From Paenibacillus macerans (lineage in GTDB: Bacteria > Bacillota > Bacilli > Paenibacillales > Paenibacillaceae): DNA of 64,000 nt. Below are positions 55,700 through 64,000 of the stretch, one piece after another. How positions within the stretch are numbered: position 1 is the stretch's first letter; each line of letters opens with the position of its first letter. A program made the translations under genes and the position numbers. Under the pieces are notes generated by a model. The model searched no databases. It was not told the origin of the DNA and was given only the letters and a program-made list of their open reading frames with translations. The DNA lies in NCBI RefSeq assembly GCF_900454495.1, contig NZ_UGSI01000002.1:1771001-1835000 (forward strand). Direction: 5' to 3'.

Positions 55700-56833
55700 T
55701 TACCCCAGCGCCCCTTCCGCCTCACGCGCCTCCAGCTTCACCGGCGATTCGATCGTGCCGCCGCCGAGGCATTCCTCGCCTTGGTAAAACACGACAGCCT
55801 GCCCCGGCGTGATCGCTTTTTGCGGCTCGTCAAACTCGACATACACCGTGCCGTCCGCCCGCTTCGTCAAGGTTACCCCTTGATCCGCCTGGCGGTAACG
55901 GAATTTCGCCGTGCAGCGGAACGGTCCGTCCGGCAGCTTGTCAGCTCCGGCGATCCAATTGACGCCCGAAGCGGTCAGCGCCGTCGAATACAGGCTCGGA
56001 TGCTTATCGCCCTGAACGACATATAAAATGTTGCGTTCCAGGTCTTTATCCGCGACAAACCACGGTTCGCCGGTGCCCGAGCCGCCGATGCCCAGGCCTT
56101 GCCGTTGGCCCAGCGTATAATACATCAGCCCGTCATGGCGGCCCTTGACCTCACCGGTCGCAATGTCGACCATATCGCCGGACTGGGCCGGCAAATAATT
56201 GCTCAGGAACTCCTTGAAATTGCGTTCCCCGATAAAGCAAACGCCGGTGCTGTCTTTTTTCTTCGCCGTGTACAGGCCGGCTTCTTCCGCGATGCGGCGG
56301 ACCTCCGGCTTCGGAAGATGGCCGATCGGGAACATCGCCTTGGACAATTGCTCCTGATTCAAGGCATTCAGGAAGTACGTTTGGTCCTTGTTGCCGTCAA
56401 CGCCGCGCAGCAGCTTGTACACCCCGTCTTTTTCGACAACGCGGGCATAATGGCCGGTAGCGACGTAATCCGCGCCGAGATCAAGCGCTTTGTTCAAAAA
56501 TTCGCCGAATTTGATCTCGCGGTTGCACATCACGTCGGGATTTGGCGTACGGCCGCGCTTATATTCATCGAGAAAGTAGGCAAAAACTTTATCGTAATAC
56601 TGTTTCTCGAAATTGACGGTATAGTAGGGGATATCGATTTGCTCGCACACGCGGCGGACATCCTCGGCATCCGCTTCAGCGGTGCAGTAGCCGAATTCGT
56701 CGGTATCGTCCCAGTTTTTCATAAATATGCCGATAACGTCGTAGCCTTGCTGTTTCAGCAGGAGCGCCGTCACCGAAGAATCGACGCCGCCGGACATGCC
56801 GACGACAACGCGGGTTTCGTTTGGTTGCTTCAT
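55700..56833 (-). CDS. mnmA: tRNA 2-thiouridylase MnmA (TrmU)
   Basis: 377 residues from ATG 56833, with AAAGGAGTG upstream; the frame extends 19 codons further without a site. PP-loop ATPase that thiolates U34 of Lys, Glu and Gln tRNAs using sulfur from a cysteine desulfurase. P-loop VVVGMSGGVDSSV; the two catalytic cysteines appear in NPDVMCNREIKF and STGVCFIGERNF. In B. subtilis trmU follows iscS co-directionally; here it is divergent from cymR and iscS lies 2 kb away. The 306-base gap to cymR holds no gene. Confidence 0.95.
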   Translation of the reverse strand: MKQPNETRVVVGMSGGVDSSVTALLLKQQGYDVIGIFMKNWDDTDEFGYCTAEADAEDVRRVCEQIDIPYYTVNFEKQYYDKVFAYFLDEYKRGRTPNPDVMCNREIKFGEFLNKALDLGADYVATGHYARVVEKDGVYKLLRGVDGNKDQTYFLNALNQEQLSKAMFPIGHLPKPEVRRIAEEAGLYTAKKKDSTGVCFIGERNFKEFLSNYLPAQSGDMVDIATGEVKGRHDGLMYYTLGQRQGLGIGGSGTGEPWFVADKDLERNILYVVQGDKHPSLYSTALTASGVNWIAGADKLPDGPFRCTAKFRYRQADQGVTLTKRADGTVYVEFDEPQKAITPGQAVVFYQGEECLGGGTIESPVKLEAREAEGALG

Positions 56834-57139
56834 TTCTATCACTCCTTTGGGCGCATGTGGCCCTGCCGTTATTTTACCATATGCGTGCAACCCTATACGA
56901 TGGGTATTCCCTATATTAAAGTAAGGAAAACAAATTGCAACCCCAAAAAGGTTGATTTATTTTTCAAAACACATATGATATGTTACGATAAGCAGAGGTT
57001 AAAGATAGGAATAGGGAGGTATTCTTTAAATAACTGGACTTCAGCCGCGGTTTTGGGCCGTAGACGCCGTCAATCGCCATTTAATTGATCGGAGTTCAAT
57101 TATATAAAGTTTCCCTGAAAATTGAAAGAGGTGGCTTCT

Positions 57140-57559
57140 TTGAAGATTTCTACAAAAGGACGCTATGGATTGACGATTATGATGGAGTTGGCCGCAAAAT
57201 TCGGCGAGGGCCCGACTTCCCTGAAAAGCATCGCCGAAAAAAACCAGCTGTCCGAGCATTATCTGGAGCAGCTCATTGCACCGCTTCGCAACGCCGGATT
57301 GGTTAAAAGCGTACGCGGCGCCTACGGCGGGTACATCCTGTCGCGCGACGCGAGCGAAATTACGGCGGGGGATATTATCCGCGTTCTGGAAGGACCGATT
57401 TCTCCGGTTGATTTTACCGAGGAAGACGATCCGGCCAAACGCGATTTATGGCTGCGCATCCGCGACAGCATTGCGGAGGTGCTCGATTCGACAACGCTGG
57501 AAAACTTAGTCAACTTTGAAGAGCATGGCGCGAAAGAGAATTATATGTTCTACATTTAA
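57140..57559 (+). CDS. cymR: Rrf2-family cysteine metabolism repressor CymR
   Basis: 139 residues from TTG 57140 (GAGGTGG upstream), giving MKISTKGRYGLTIMMELAAK like B. subtilis CymR (138). Winged HTH: LKSIAEKNQLSEHYLEQLIA, then RNAGLVKSVRGAYGGY; tail ends YMFYI. It lacks the iron-sulfur cysteines of IscR, as CymR does. In Bacillus it works with cysteine synthase to repress sulfur uptake genes. Located with the cysteine desulfurase gene and mnmA. Confidence 0.93.
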   Translation: MKISTKGRYGLTIMMELAAKFGEGPTSLKSIAEKNQLSEHYLEQLIAPLRNAGLVKSVRGAYGGYILSRDASEITAGDIIRVLEGPISPVDFTEEDDPAKRDLWLRIRDSIAEVLDSTTLENLVNFEEHGAKENYMFYI

Positions 57560-57665
57560 GATTTTGTCCGCGGTCAGCCGTTGACGGCTTATGCGAAGTC
57601 ATCTCATATTGCTGATGGCGGCTTTGAGTGGCCTTAGATAAAGTAAGTAATTACAAAAGTCAGCC

Positions 57666-57706
57666 CAAAAAGAGCCTGCGGATTTGTATTTGCAGGCTCT
57701 TTTTGG
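57666..57706. terminator. Terminator after cymR
   Basis: AAAAAGAGCCTGC pairs exactly with GCAGGCTCTTTTT around a 12-base loop; symmetric, so active on both strands. Confidence 0.88.
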
Positions 57707-57749
57707 GGCTTATCCTAGAACTTACGATCGGGGAAAATAACGACATGAA

Positions 57750-57995
57750 TTGCATCAGCGTTGCACTAATTCCGACAAGATACACCTCTAGCCAACAACT
57801 AACCTAACGGTTGCCACAACCGCTATTCGGTCAAAAAAGTTGATCTCAAATTGTAACGGTTGCCATAGCGCTTATTTCACTGACACCCGGCTTATTTTGC
57901 TTAGATTCAGGCAAATAACGCTTCTCACAACCGTTAAAATTTTGAAAAGGGCTTTTTTCGTAAAAATAGCCGCTGCTACAACCGTTAGATTTCCT
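57750..57995 (-). repeat. Intergenic repeat family R2, inverted copy
   Basis: Reverse complement of the block at 41495-41695: shared words include TAACGGTTGCCA, GATTCAGGCAAATAACG, ACAACCGTTA and CGACAAGATACA. The two copies lie 16 kb apart in opposite orientation. Confidence 0.7.
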
Positions 57996-58059
57996 GCAAA
58001 CCCAATTTTATTTAGACAACCTAAGCCTTTGCGGGAAACCTGATTCTAAACCTACCCTT

Positions 58060-58370
58060 TGTCCATGGCTTTGCAGATCAGTGTGGCAAACAGGCTGTTA
58101 GACCACGCGAACCATTCCCGGGAGAAATCGGCCGGGTTTTCCTAGTGAAATCCTTCGTGCATATACCCGGTGGTCCGCGTCCGCAGCGACCAGCGTGTCG
58201 ATCAGCGCCTTGACTTCCTCGTCGACCAATGGCCGCCAGCGCCTGCATCGCCAGCGCCATGTGCCACACGTATCCGCCCGGCGTATACGGATTGCCGATG
58301 CTCTTGGCGAATTTGCCTTCGAAATGAAACGGGTTGTCGAAGCTCAAGGCAAAACGCCGGGTATTTTAGA
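58060..58370 (-). pseudogene. Glycoside hydrolase family 125 remnant (C-terminal part)
   Basis: Minus strand reads RRFALSFDNPFHFEGKF and NPYTPGGYVWHMALAMQALA, the GH125 alpha-1,6-mannosidase core, then after frameshifts VKALIDTLVAADADH, and in a third frame TTGYMHEGFH, a stop, and SREWFAWSNSLFATLI. At least two frame changes and one nonsense codon. About 100 of roughly 430 expected codons remain. No intact start. Confidence 0.75.
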
Positions 58371-58553
58371 AATGGTTTACTGCTTTGGCCACGAATAACC
58401 TCCCCCTTATGGCACATCTATGATCATTATAACGTTATAAGTACTATGCTATAATTTGCGGTTAAAGGAAGAAAAGATAGAAAATTGTCGCATTTCAGGC
58501 ATGAGTAGTTTTTTTTCGGAAAATCATATAGAATAAGACTGCTTAAAGTGTGT

Positions 58554-58744
58554 GTTCAAAAAGGCCGGTTTTCAGCACCGAGAAGGTTGGATGAAGCTAG
58601 GGACGTTAGGAGCGCCGTGAGCAACTGAAATGTTTCCGTAGGAAACATGCTTCGGAAGCATATGCTTAGGCCCGGCTGAATTCAAGATTCAATGTCGAGT
58701 TTGCTTCTTGATTCACTTCGTGATCAAAAGCGGACTTTTTGAAC
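58554..58744 (+). repeat. TIR-bounded repeat element, copy B (MITE-like)
   Basis: 191 bp bounded by GTTCAAAAAG / CTTTTTGAAC. Outer blocks are nearly identical to copy A at 33283. The centre differs: it carries two extra hairpins (TGTTTCC/GGAAACA and ATGCTTC/GAAGCAT). Ends about 60 bases before the cysteine desulfurase start. Confidence 0.82.
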
Positions 58745-58806
58745 TACCTCTTAAAAAAAGTCGGGAACATGTCCCGGCATCCCTTCGTTTAAGGTGGCTA
58801 AGGAAA

Positions 58807-59970
58807 ATGACTCACATATATCTCGACCATGCCGCATCCACCCCGGTCCGTCCGCTGGTTGCGGAAACGATGCTGAACGTGATGCGGGAGCAGTTCGGCA
58901 ACGCCTCAAGCGTGCATTTTTACGGCCGCGCCGCCAAACGGCTTGTGAACGGGGCGCGGGACGCGATCTCCTCGCGCATCGGCTGCCGTCCGGACGAGCT
59001 GGTGTTTACGAGCGGCGGCACGGAAAGCGACAACCTGGCGCTGTTTGGCACGGCCGCTGCCCGTAAAGACAAGGGGCGCCACATCATTACGACGTCCATC
59101 GAGCATCACGCCGTTCTGCATGCCTGCGAGCGTTTGGAAAAAGACGGCTTCGAGGTGACGTATCTCCCGGTCGACCGGTACGGCCAGGCGCATCCGGAGC
59201 AGGTGCGGGAGGCGATTCGCCCGGATACGATCCTGATCAGCGTGATGTACGGCAATAACGAGGTCGGTACGATTCAGCCGGTCGCGGAGATCGGACAAAT
59301 CGCCAGAGAGCGGGATATCCTGTTTCACGTCGACGCCGTGCAAGCGCTCGGTTCGCTGCCGATTGCCTGCAGCGGGCTGCCGGTCGATCTGATGAGCTTC
59401 TCCTCCCATAAAATCAATGGTCCGCAAGGAGTTGGGGCATTGTACGTACGGAAGGACTTGGCGATCGAGCCGATTCTGCACGGCGGCCTCCAGGAAAGAA
59501 AACGCCGCGCCGGAACCGAAAACATGGCGGGGATCGCCGGCTTCGCCAAGGCGGTGGAACTGGTTGTGTCTGAGCGGGAGGAGCGGGCCGCCCACGAGGC
59601 GGAGCTGCGCCGGGAATTGCTGAACGCGCTAGAGGCGCGCATTACGCGCGAACGCTTCCACGTCAACGGCCATCCTACCGAGCATTTGCCGCATATCGCC
59701 AATATCAGTTTTCCCGAGTGTGATTCGGAGACGATGCTGATGAACCTGGATATGGAAGGGATTGCCGCTTCAAGCGGATCGGCCTGCACCTCGGGGTCGC
59801 TGGAACCGTCGCATGTGCTTGAGGCGATGCACGTATCTGAGGCTTTTTTACGTTCGGCGATTCGTTTTAGCTTCGGATGGGGTAATACTAAAGAAGAAGT
59901 TGTGCAAACCGCAGAAAAAATTGCAACCATTTTGGAACGTCTCCGTAAAAGAAGTTATGGGCACTCGTAA
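58807..59970 (+). CDS. Cysteine desulfurase (NifS/IscS class)
   Basis: 387 residues from ATG 58807 (AAGGTGG). PLP enzyme that takes sulfur from cysteine for tRNA thiolation. N-terminal IYLDHAASTPVRP, PLP lysine in SFSSHKINGPQGVGA, and catalytic cysteine in AASSGSACTSGSLEPSHV. The long active-site loop is of class I type. Corresponds to B. subtilis YrvO, which feeds MnmA, encoded here on the other strand at 56.8 kb. A dead GH125 piece and a repeat element separate it from cymR. Confidence 0.93.
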   Translation: MTHIYLDHAASTPVRPLVAETMLNVMREQFGNASSVHFYGRAAKRLVNGARDAISSRIGCRPDELVFTSGGTESDNLALFGTAAARKDKGRHIITTSIEHHAVLHACERLEKDGFEVTYLPVDRYGQAHPEQVREAIRPDTILISVMYGNNEVGTIQPVAEIGQIARERDILFHVDAVQALGSLPIACSGLPVDLMSFSSHKINGPQGVGALYVRKDLAIEPILHGGLQERKRRAGTENMAGIAGFAKAVELVVSEREERAAHEAELRRELLNALEARITRERFHVNGHPTEHLPHIANISFPECDSETMLMNLDMEGIAASSGSACTSGSLEPSHVLEAMHVSEAFLRSAIRFSFGWGNTKEEVVQTAEKIATILERLRKRSYGHS

Positions 59971-60054
59971 CGGGGGTCCTCTAGCTTTTGCGGAGGGAGG
60001 CAGAAATTAAGCTAAGCAACCAAGGGAAATGCCAGCAGGGAGTGTCGGCGGTTC

Positions 60055-60558
60055 ATGAGAATGCAGGAAATGATCGGCCTGGCTGTCTTTGACGTGGAAC
60101 AAGGCAAGCGGGTCGGGAAAGTTCTTGATGTCTTGCTGGGGAGCGATTGGTCGATCACGGGCATTCAGCTGGAGAACAGATCTCTTTTTCATTCCAGCAT
60201 CAAGGCGGTGCTCTGGGACGATATCGTCGCTTACGGCGAGGATGCTGTGATGATACGCAATCAACAGGCTGTCTGCAAATGGGAAGCCGAGCATATACAA
60301 AATACGTTTTTGTCCGGACCCGGCAAATTGAAGGATCTGTCCGTACTTACGGAGGACGGGATTCGGATCGGATACGTCACGGATGTTTATTTTGAACACG
60401 AATTGGGAAACACAATTACTGGAATTGAAATAAGCGACGGGTTTTTCACCGATCTGATGGAAGGGCGGAAAGTGCTCCCCTTTGTCCCGGAAATGACCCG
60501 AGGGGAAAATGCGATCATGGTGCCCCGCAGCAGCGAGCAACTGCTTGAAAAACCATGA
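60055..60558 (+). CDS. PRC-barrel domain protein (YrrD-like)
   Basis: 167 residues; ATG 60055 or ATG 60061, both with the AGGGAG site rather far upstream. Two PRC-barrel repeats: MIGLAVFDVEQGKRVGKVLD near the start and LKDLSVLTEDGIRIGYVTDV near residue 100. B. subtilis yrrD lies downstream of iscS-trmU. PRC barrels bind RNA or proteins (RimM, photosynthetic reaction centre); the role here is unknown. Confidence 0.8.
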   Translation: MRMQEMIGLAVFDVEQGKRVGKVLDVLLGSDWSITGIQLENRSLFHSSIKAVLWDDIVAYGEDAVMIRNQQAVCKWEAEHIQNTFLSGPGKLKDLSVLTEDGIRIGYVTDVYFEHELGNTITGIEISDGFFTDLMEGRKVLPFVPEMTRGENAIMVPRSSEQLLEKP

Positions 60559-60586
60559 ATTTTTACGAACGGTAGGTGGTCGGTCA

Positions 60587-60799
60587 ATGATGAAATGTCC
60601 AAATTGCAATTCCAAGGATATCGGCAAAATCGGTTCCCATCAGTTTTACTGCTGGGGATGCTTTATCGAACTGACGGTGAACGGCGACAAAATGTCGGTT
60701 TATCAAGTGGAGGAAGACGGGACGCTAAGCTCCCTGGACGACTTGTTTTTCGGCGAGGAGATCGTGCAGGAATTCCCGCAGATCCAAGCTTCTTCTTAA
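60587..60799 (+). CDS. Small zinc-ribbon protein
   Basis: 70 residues from ATG 60587 with AGGTGG. A compact Cys4 ribbon, MKCPNCNSKDIGKIG followed by YCWGC, then an acidic tail (VEEDGTLSSLDDLFFGEEIV). 28 bases after the PRC-barrel gene, so co-transcribed. Similar small ribbons follow yrrD in other Bacillales. Function unknown. Confidence 0.75.
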   Translation: MMKCPNCNSKDIGKIGSHQFYCWGCFIELTVNGDKMSVYQVEEDGTLSSLDDLFFGEEIVQEFPQIQASS

Positions 60800-60833
60800 A
60801 AAATATATATTCGCTTCCGCCTGCGGAAATGCT

Positions 60834-60890
60834 AAGAGCTGTCCATCTATTTATCGTAAATAGAGCGGGCGGCTTTTTTTTTCTGCTCTT
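60834..60890 (+). terminator. Terminator of the cysteine desulfurase/PRC operon
   Basis: AGCTGTCC pairs with GGGCGGCT (G-U pairs), with CTATTTA/TAAATAG inside, then a run of nine T. Confidence 0.82.
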
Positions 60891-60896
60891 AAAAAA

Positions 60897-60919
60897 TTGT
60901 CAACAACGATCATGACGAA
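60897..60919 (+). promoter_or_regulatory. Candidate MtlR operator
   Basis: TTGTCA (60897-60902), ten bases, TGACGAA (60913-60919): an imperfect palindrome similar to the TTGTCA...TGACAA sites of MtlR activators, located upstream of mtlA in a window that also encodes mtlR. Assignment is by analogy. Confidence 0.4.
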
Positions 60920-60943
60920 ACCGCATTTTGATTTGATTGAGAA

Positions 60944-60957
60944 AGAAAGCGCTTTGA
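60944..60957 (+). promoter_or_regulatory. CcpA-binding cre site
   Basis: AGAAAGCGCTTTGA fits the Bacillus cre consensus (TGWNANCGNTNWCA; TGAAAGCGCTTTCA core) with a perfect AAAGCGCTTT centre, 78 bases before mtlA. Indicates glucose repression of mannitol uptake. Confidence 0.75.
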
Positions 60958-61034
60958 ATTAGGATGAGATTAGGAACACGGTAAATCCTAAAGTTTGTGG
61001 TGGTCCGCACAATTTTTGAAGGAGGTTTCTCTTT

Positions 61035-62471
61035 ATGGCTATAGCACAAACCAAAGCACAACCAGAGGGAAGCGGCGGAATCCGGGTGCAGGTGCAGCGG
61101 TTCGGACGTGCGCTTAGCGGCATGGTCATGCCGAACATCGGCGCTTTTATCGCCTGGGGCTTGATTACCGCCTTGTTTATTCCGACCGGTTGGTTTCCAA
61201 ACGAATATTTGGGTAAATTGGTCGACCCGATGATCAAATATTTGCTGCCGCTGCTGATCGGCTACACCGGCGGGCAGATGGTTCACGGCAAACGCGGGGC
61301 CGTCACCGGCGCGATCGTGACTATGGGGGTTATCGTCGGCAGCGACATTCCGATGTTCCTCGGCGCCATGATCGTAGGTCCTTTGTCGGCTTGGTTGATC
61401 AAACAATTCGACAAAGCGATTGAAGGCAAAATCGGTTCCGGTTTCGAAATGCTGGTCAACAACTTTTCGATCGGCATTTTTGGCGGCGCGATGGCGTTGG
61501 GAGCTTACTCCGGCGTAGGTCCGTTCGTGCAAGCGATCAGCAAGGTGTTGTCTTCCGGCGTGAACTTCCTGGTGGATGCCAAATTGCTGCCGCTGGTCAA
61601 TATCATTATCGAACCCGGCAAGGTGTTATTCCTGAACAATGCCATCAACCACGGCGTTATTACGCCGCTCGCGGCTGAAGAAGTCGCGCGGGTGGGTAAA
61701 TCCATGTTGTTTATGCTGGAATCGAACCCCGGCCCCGGCCTTGGTATCCTACTGGCCTACTGGCTGGTCGGACGCGGTTCGGCGAAGCAATCCGCTCCGG
61801 GTGCGGTCGTCATCCACTTCTTCGGCGGGATTCATGAGATTTACTTCCCGTACATCCTGATGAAGCCGGTGCTGATTCTTGCCGCGATCGCCGGCGGCGT
61901 AGCCGGTACGTTTACGTTCCAGTTGACCGGTGCCGCTCTTTCCGGGGCGCCTTCTCCAGGCAGTATTCTCACTTACATTATGATGACGCCGAAAGGCGGA
62001 TTCCTGCCGATGTTCAGCGGTGTCATCGTAGCTGCGGTTGTTTCCTTCCTGGTTGCGGCTTTGCTGCTGAAAACGGGTAAGAAAAACGATGAAGAACTGG
62101 ATTTGGAAGAAGCGTCGGCAAAAATGAAAGAGATGAAATCCGCCGGCGTGAATACGCAAGCAGCGGCTGAAGCGGTAACGAGCGTGCGCAAGGATGCGGT
62201 TAACAAAATCGTGTTCGCCTGCGACGCGGGCATGGGCTCGAGCGCCATGGGCGCCTCGGTGCTGCGCAAAAAAATGCAGGATGCCGGCGTGAAGGTGACG
62301 GTCGTCAATTCGGCGGTCAGCGAAATTCCGGATGACGCGGATATCGTCATTACGCAAAAAACGCTCACGGAGCGCGCCAAGGCGAACAAGCCGGACGCGG
62401 AGCATATCTCCATCGACAATTTCCTGAAAAGTCCGAAATACGACGAGCTGGTTGAACGGCTGAAAGGCTAA
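61035..62471 (+). CDS. mtlA: Mannitol-specific PTS enzyme IICB
   Basis: 478 residues, AAGGAGG upstream. EIIC membrane domain (about 20-350: RFGRALSGMVMPNIGAFIAW, NNAINHGVITPLAAEE, HFFGGIHEIYFPYILMKPV), a charged helical linker (about 350-390), and an EIIB domain with the phosphorylated cysteine 396 in FACDAGMGSSAMGASVLR. Imports and phosphorylates mannitol to mannitol-1-phosphate. The EIIA domain is absent and should be a separate gene beyond the window, as in B. subtilis (mtlF). Preceded by a cre site. Confidence 0.95.
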   Translation: MAIAQTKAQPEGSGGIRVQVQRFGRALSGMVMPNIGAFIAWGLITALFIPTGWFPNEYLGKLVDPMIKYLLPLLIGYTGGQMVHGKRGAVTGAIVTMGVIVGSDIPMFLGAMIVGPLSAWLIKQFDKAIEGKIGSGFEMLVNNFSIGIFGGAMALGAYSGVGPFVQAISKVLSSGVNFLVDAKLLPLVNIIIEPGKVLFLNNAINHGVITPLAAEEVARVGKSMLFMLESNPGPGLGILLAYWLVGRGSAKQSAPGAVVIHFFGGIHEIYFPYILMKPVLILAAIAGGVAGTFTFQLTGAALSGAPSPGSILTYIMMTPKGGFLPMFSGVIVAAVVSFLVAALLLKTGKKNDEELDLEEASAKMKEMKSAGVNTQAAAEAVTSVRKDAVNKIVFACDAGMGSSAMGASVLRKKMQDAGVKVTVVNSAVSEIPDDADIVITQKTLTERAKANKPDAEHISIDNFLKSPKYDELVERLKG

Positions 62472-62490
62472 GCTCGCGGGGACGATACTG

Positions 62491-62536
62491 GCAAAACACT
62501 GGCGGTTCGCTTCGCCGGTGTTTTGCGTCTGTTTTT
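62491..62536 (+). terminator. Terminator between mtlA and mtlR
   Basis: GCAAAACACTGGCG pairs with CGCCGGTGTTTTGC (one G-U), followed by GTCTGTTTTTT. It separates or attenuates mtlR expression. Confidence 0.85.
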
Positions 62537-62553
62537 TCGAAGGGGGAGTTCTA

Positions 62554-64000
62554 GTGAGGAAAATGACCGCCCGGCAAAAGCAGATCTTTCTGCTCCTGCT
62601 CGGGCGGAAAACGGGTATGACCGCCGCCGAGATCGCCGCCGATATCGGGGTCAGCGTCAGGACGGTACACCGGGAATTGGACGAAATCGAGAAAAGCCTC
62701 GCCTATTTTGGCCTCATGCTGTACCGTAAATCCGGCACGGGCATTTCCGTTTGGAGCGATGCCCCGGGCAATGACGAACAGGAGCGCCTGGAGGAAGCGC
62801 GCCGGCTGCTGCTCGAGGGCAGCCCCGGCGATTATTCCGGCGAAGAGCGGAAAATTATGCTGATCTGCCGTCTGCTGGATGAACTTGAGCCATGCAAGCT
62901 GTTTACGCTGGCTCACGATCTGAAAGTTACGGCGGCTACCGTAAGCAGCGACCTTGATGAGGTTGGTCCGTGGATTCGCCGGTTTGGACTTGAGCTGGTT
63001 CGCCGGAGAGGATACGGTGTGGAAATCGTCGGGGAGGAGATCGGCAAAAGGGCCGCCATTTGCCAACTGGCATCCGATCATTTGGACTACTCCGATCTGA
63101 TCGGCGGTTCAACCGAACGCCGCTGGTCGGCGGCCATCGACCATTTGCTGGAAGCGGCGGGCTCGCAGCACTTGATGACGGTGGAAAATACGCTGTGGCA
63201 AATGAACTGGGATTGGACCGAGCATTTATCCGAAAAAGCCTATACCCAGCTGCTGATCAACCTGTCCGTAACCGTCAACCGCATTAGGGTGGGCCGCCGC
63301 GTTTCCGGAGCCGTTTTGGCCGCGTCATCTCCGGGAGGCAGCGATGACCGGCCCGGAGAAGGCGAGACGGAACGTTTTGCCAAACTTTTGGGCGAAAAGC
63401 TGGATTTGCGGTTTCCGCAGGATGAGGTTCAATATATGGGGCGCCTGTTCCATCAGGCCAGGGATGCTTCGCCGGAGCTGGTGCAGGCGGACATGGAGCT
63501 GGTGGACATCGTGTCCCGGCTGACGGACAACGTCGTGAAGCGGACCGGCATCCCGTTTCAGGAGGACCGGCTGCTCGGCAGCGGCCTGCTTGAGCATGTG
63601 GGTCCGGCGTTCAAACGGATCCGCGAAGGGGCGAGAATCCGCAACCCGCTGCTGGGCGCGATCCGCAAGGACTACGAGGATCTGTTCTACATCGTCCGGG
63701 AAGCGATGAACGAAAGCGGCGTGAACCTGGAGGTTCCCGACGAGGAAATCGGCTTCCTGGTCATGCACTTCGGCGCGTCGATAGAGCGGTTGAATCAGCT
63801 GGGCCGGAATGTGCGGGCCATTCTTGTCTGCTCCAGCGGACTCAGCTCCTCGAAGCTGCTGGCTACGCGGCTGGCCAAGGAAATGCCGCAGATCGAAGTG
63901 ATGGGGAATGTGTCCTGGTACGAAGCGAAACGCTTGCCGGAGGAAGATTACGATTTGATCATCTCCACGATCGATCTGCCGCTTCCGTCCGATCGGTACG
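62554..64000 (+). CDS. mtlR: PRD-containing mannitol operon activator MtlR (cut by window edge)
   Basis: Starts at GTG 62554 with GGGGGAG; open to the window end (about 482 codons seen). N-terminal HTH (MTAAEIAADIGVSVRTVHRE), a second HTH (LFTLAHDLKVTAATVSSDLD), two PTS regulation domains (about 200-410), and the start of an EIIB-like domain with cysteine (AILVCSSGLSSSKLLATRLA). The EIIA-like C-terminus is beyond the edge. PTS-dependent phosphorylation controls its activity. Placed after mtlA as in Geobacillus-type mtl operons. Confidence 0.9.
   Translation, partial: MRKMTARQKQIFLLLLGRKTGMTAAEIAADIGVSVRTVHRELDEIEKSLAYFGLMLYRKSGTGISVWSDAPGNDEQERLEEARRLLLEGSPGDYSGEERKIMLICRLLDELEPCKLFTLAHDLKVTAATVSSDLDEVGPWIRRFGLELVRRRGYGVEIVGEEIGKRAAICQLASDHLDYSDLIGGSTERRWSAAIDHLLEAAGSQHLMTVENTLWQMNWDWTEHLSEKAYTQLLINLSVTVNRIRVGRRVSGAVLAASSPGGSDDRPGEGETERFAKLLGEKLDLRFPQDEVQYMGRLFHQARDASPELVQADMELVDIVSRLTDNVVKRTGIPFQEDRLLGSGLLEHVGPAFKRIREGARIRNPLLGAIRKDYEDLFYIVREAMNESGVNLEVPDEEIGFLVMHFGASIERLNQLGRNVRAILVCSSGLSSSKLLATRLAKEMPQIEVMGNVSWYEAKRLPEEDYDLIISTIDLPLPSDRY

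Overview
The window is chromosomal DNA from a spore-forming Firmicute of the Paenibacillaceae, most likely Paenibacillus or a close relative. Evidence: sporulation genes (bofC, a spoIID-like gene, spoVB), a comN-type regulator, a T-box leader on hisS-aspS, CRE-, Zur- and Fur-like sites of Bacillus type, strong AGGAGG ribosome binding sites with many TTG and GTG starts, and a gene order that follows Bacillus subtilis bofC-ruvAB-queA-tgt-yajC-yrzE-yrbG-spoVB-comN-secDF-recJ-apt-relA-dtd-hisS-aspS-tcdA-rarA-cymR-iscS. It differs from B. subtilis in carrying ruvC, separate secD and secF genes, mnmA on the opposite strand, and several intergenic repeat families.

Layout. 1-1.7 kb: the end of an AraC regulator and an MFS exporter, separated by a perfect 17-bp inverted repeat. 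1.8-11.4 kb: two divergent operons whose promoters are each overlapped by a Zur-like box. The leftward one is a YcgR-type permease, a TIGR03943 (YcgQ) protein and a CobW GTPase. The rightward one is a complete five-gene nickel/metallophore/peptide-type ABC importer plus a GNAT acetyltransferase. A dead arsB-arsC remnant lies between them. 11.4-12.6 kb: gene debris including a deleted, frameshifted germinant-receptor (gerA/gerC) remnant. 12.6-14.2 kb: guanine deaminase, tRNA-Pro, bofC. 14.2-19 kb: a Btr-like AraC/binding-protein regulator and a Fur-box-preceded siderophore lipoprotein with two FecCD permeases and no ATPase.

19.5-32 kb: recombination (ruvCAB), a spoIID-like gene, queuosine tRNA modification (queA, tgt), Sec accessory genes (yajC, secD, secF), membrane proteins and spoVB. 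32-41 kb: a CDF-like transporter, recJ, apt, a uracil-type permease, bifunctional rel and dtd. 42-48 kb: T-box-controlled hisS-aspS, tcdA and a DUF3052/OmdA fusion. 48-55 kb: helD, a gene-poor stretch with an integrase remnant, an HNH protein, a small HTH protein and rarA. 55-60.8 kb: mnmA (minus), cymR, a dead GH125 fragment, cysteine desulfurase, a YrrD-like PRC-barrel protein and a small zinc ribbon. 60.8-64 kb: mannitol PTS EIICB and the start of its PRD activator, with a CRE and a candidate MtlR operator.

Themes: metal supply (Zur and Fur modules), tRNA charging and sulfur modification (hisS, aspS, tcdA, mnmA, cymR, cysteine desulfurase), DNA repair (ruvCAB, recJ, rarA), and repeat-driven plasticity. 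Three non-coding repeat families (a TIR-bounded element at 33.3 and 58.6 kb, a roughly 270-bp element at 19.1, 36.6 and 55.2 kb, and a unit-based family at 41.2-41.7 and 57.75-58.0 kb) recur between the housekeeping genes. All functions are inferred from sequence recognised by eye; no database search was run.
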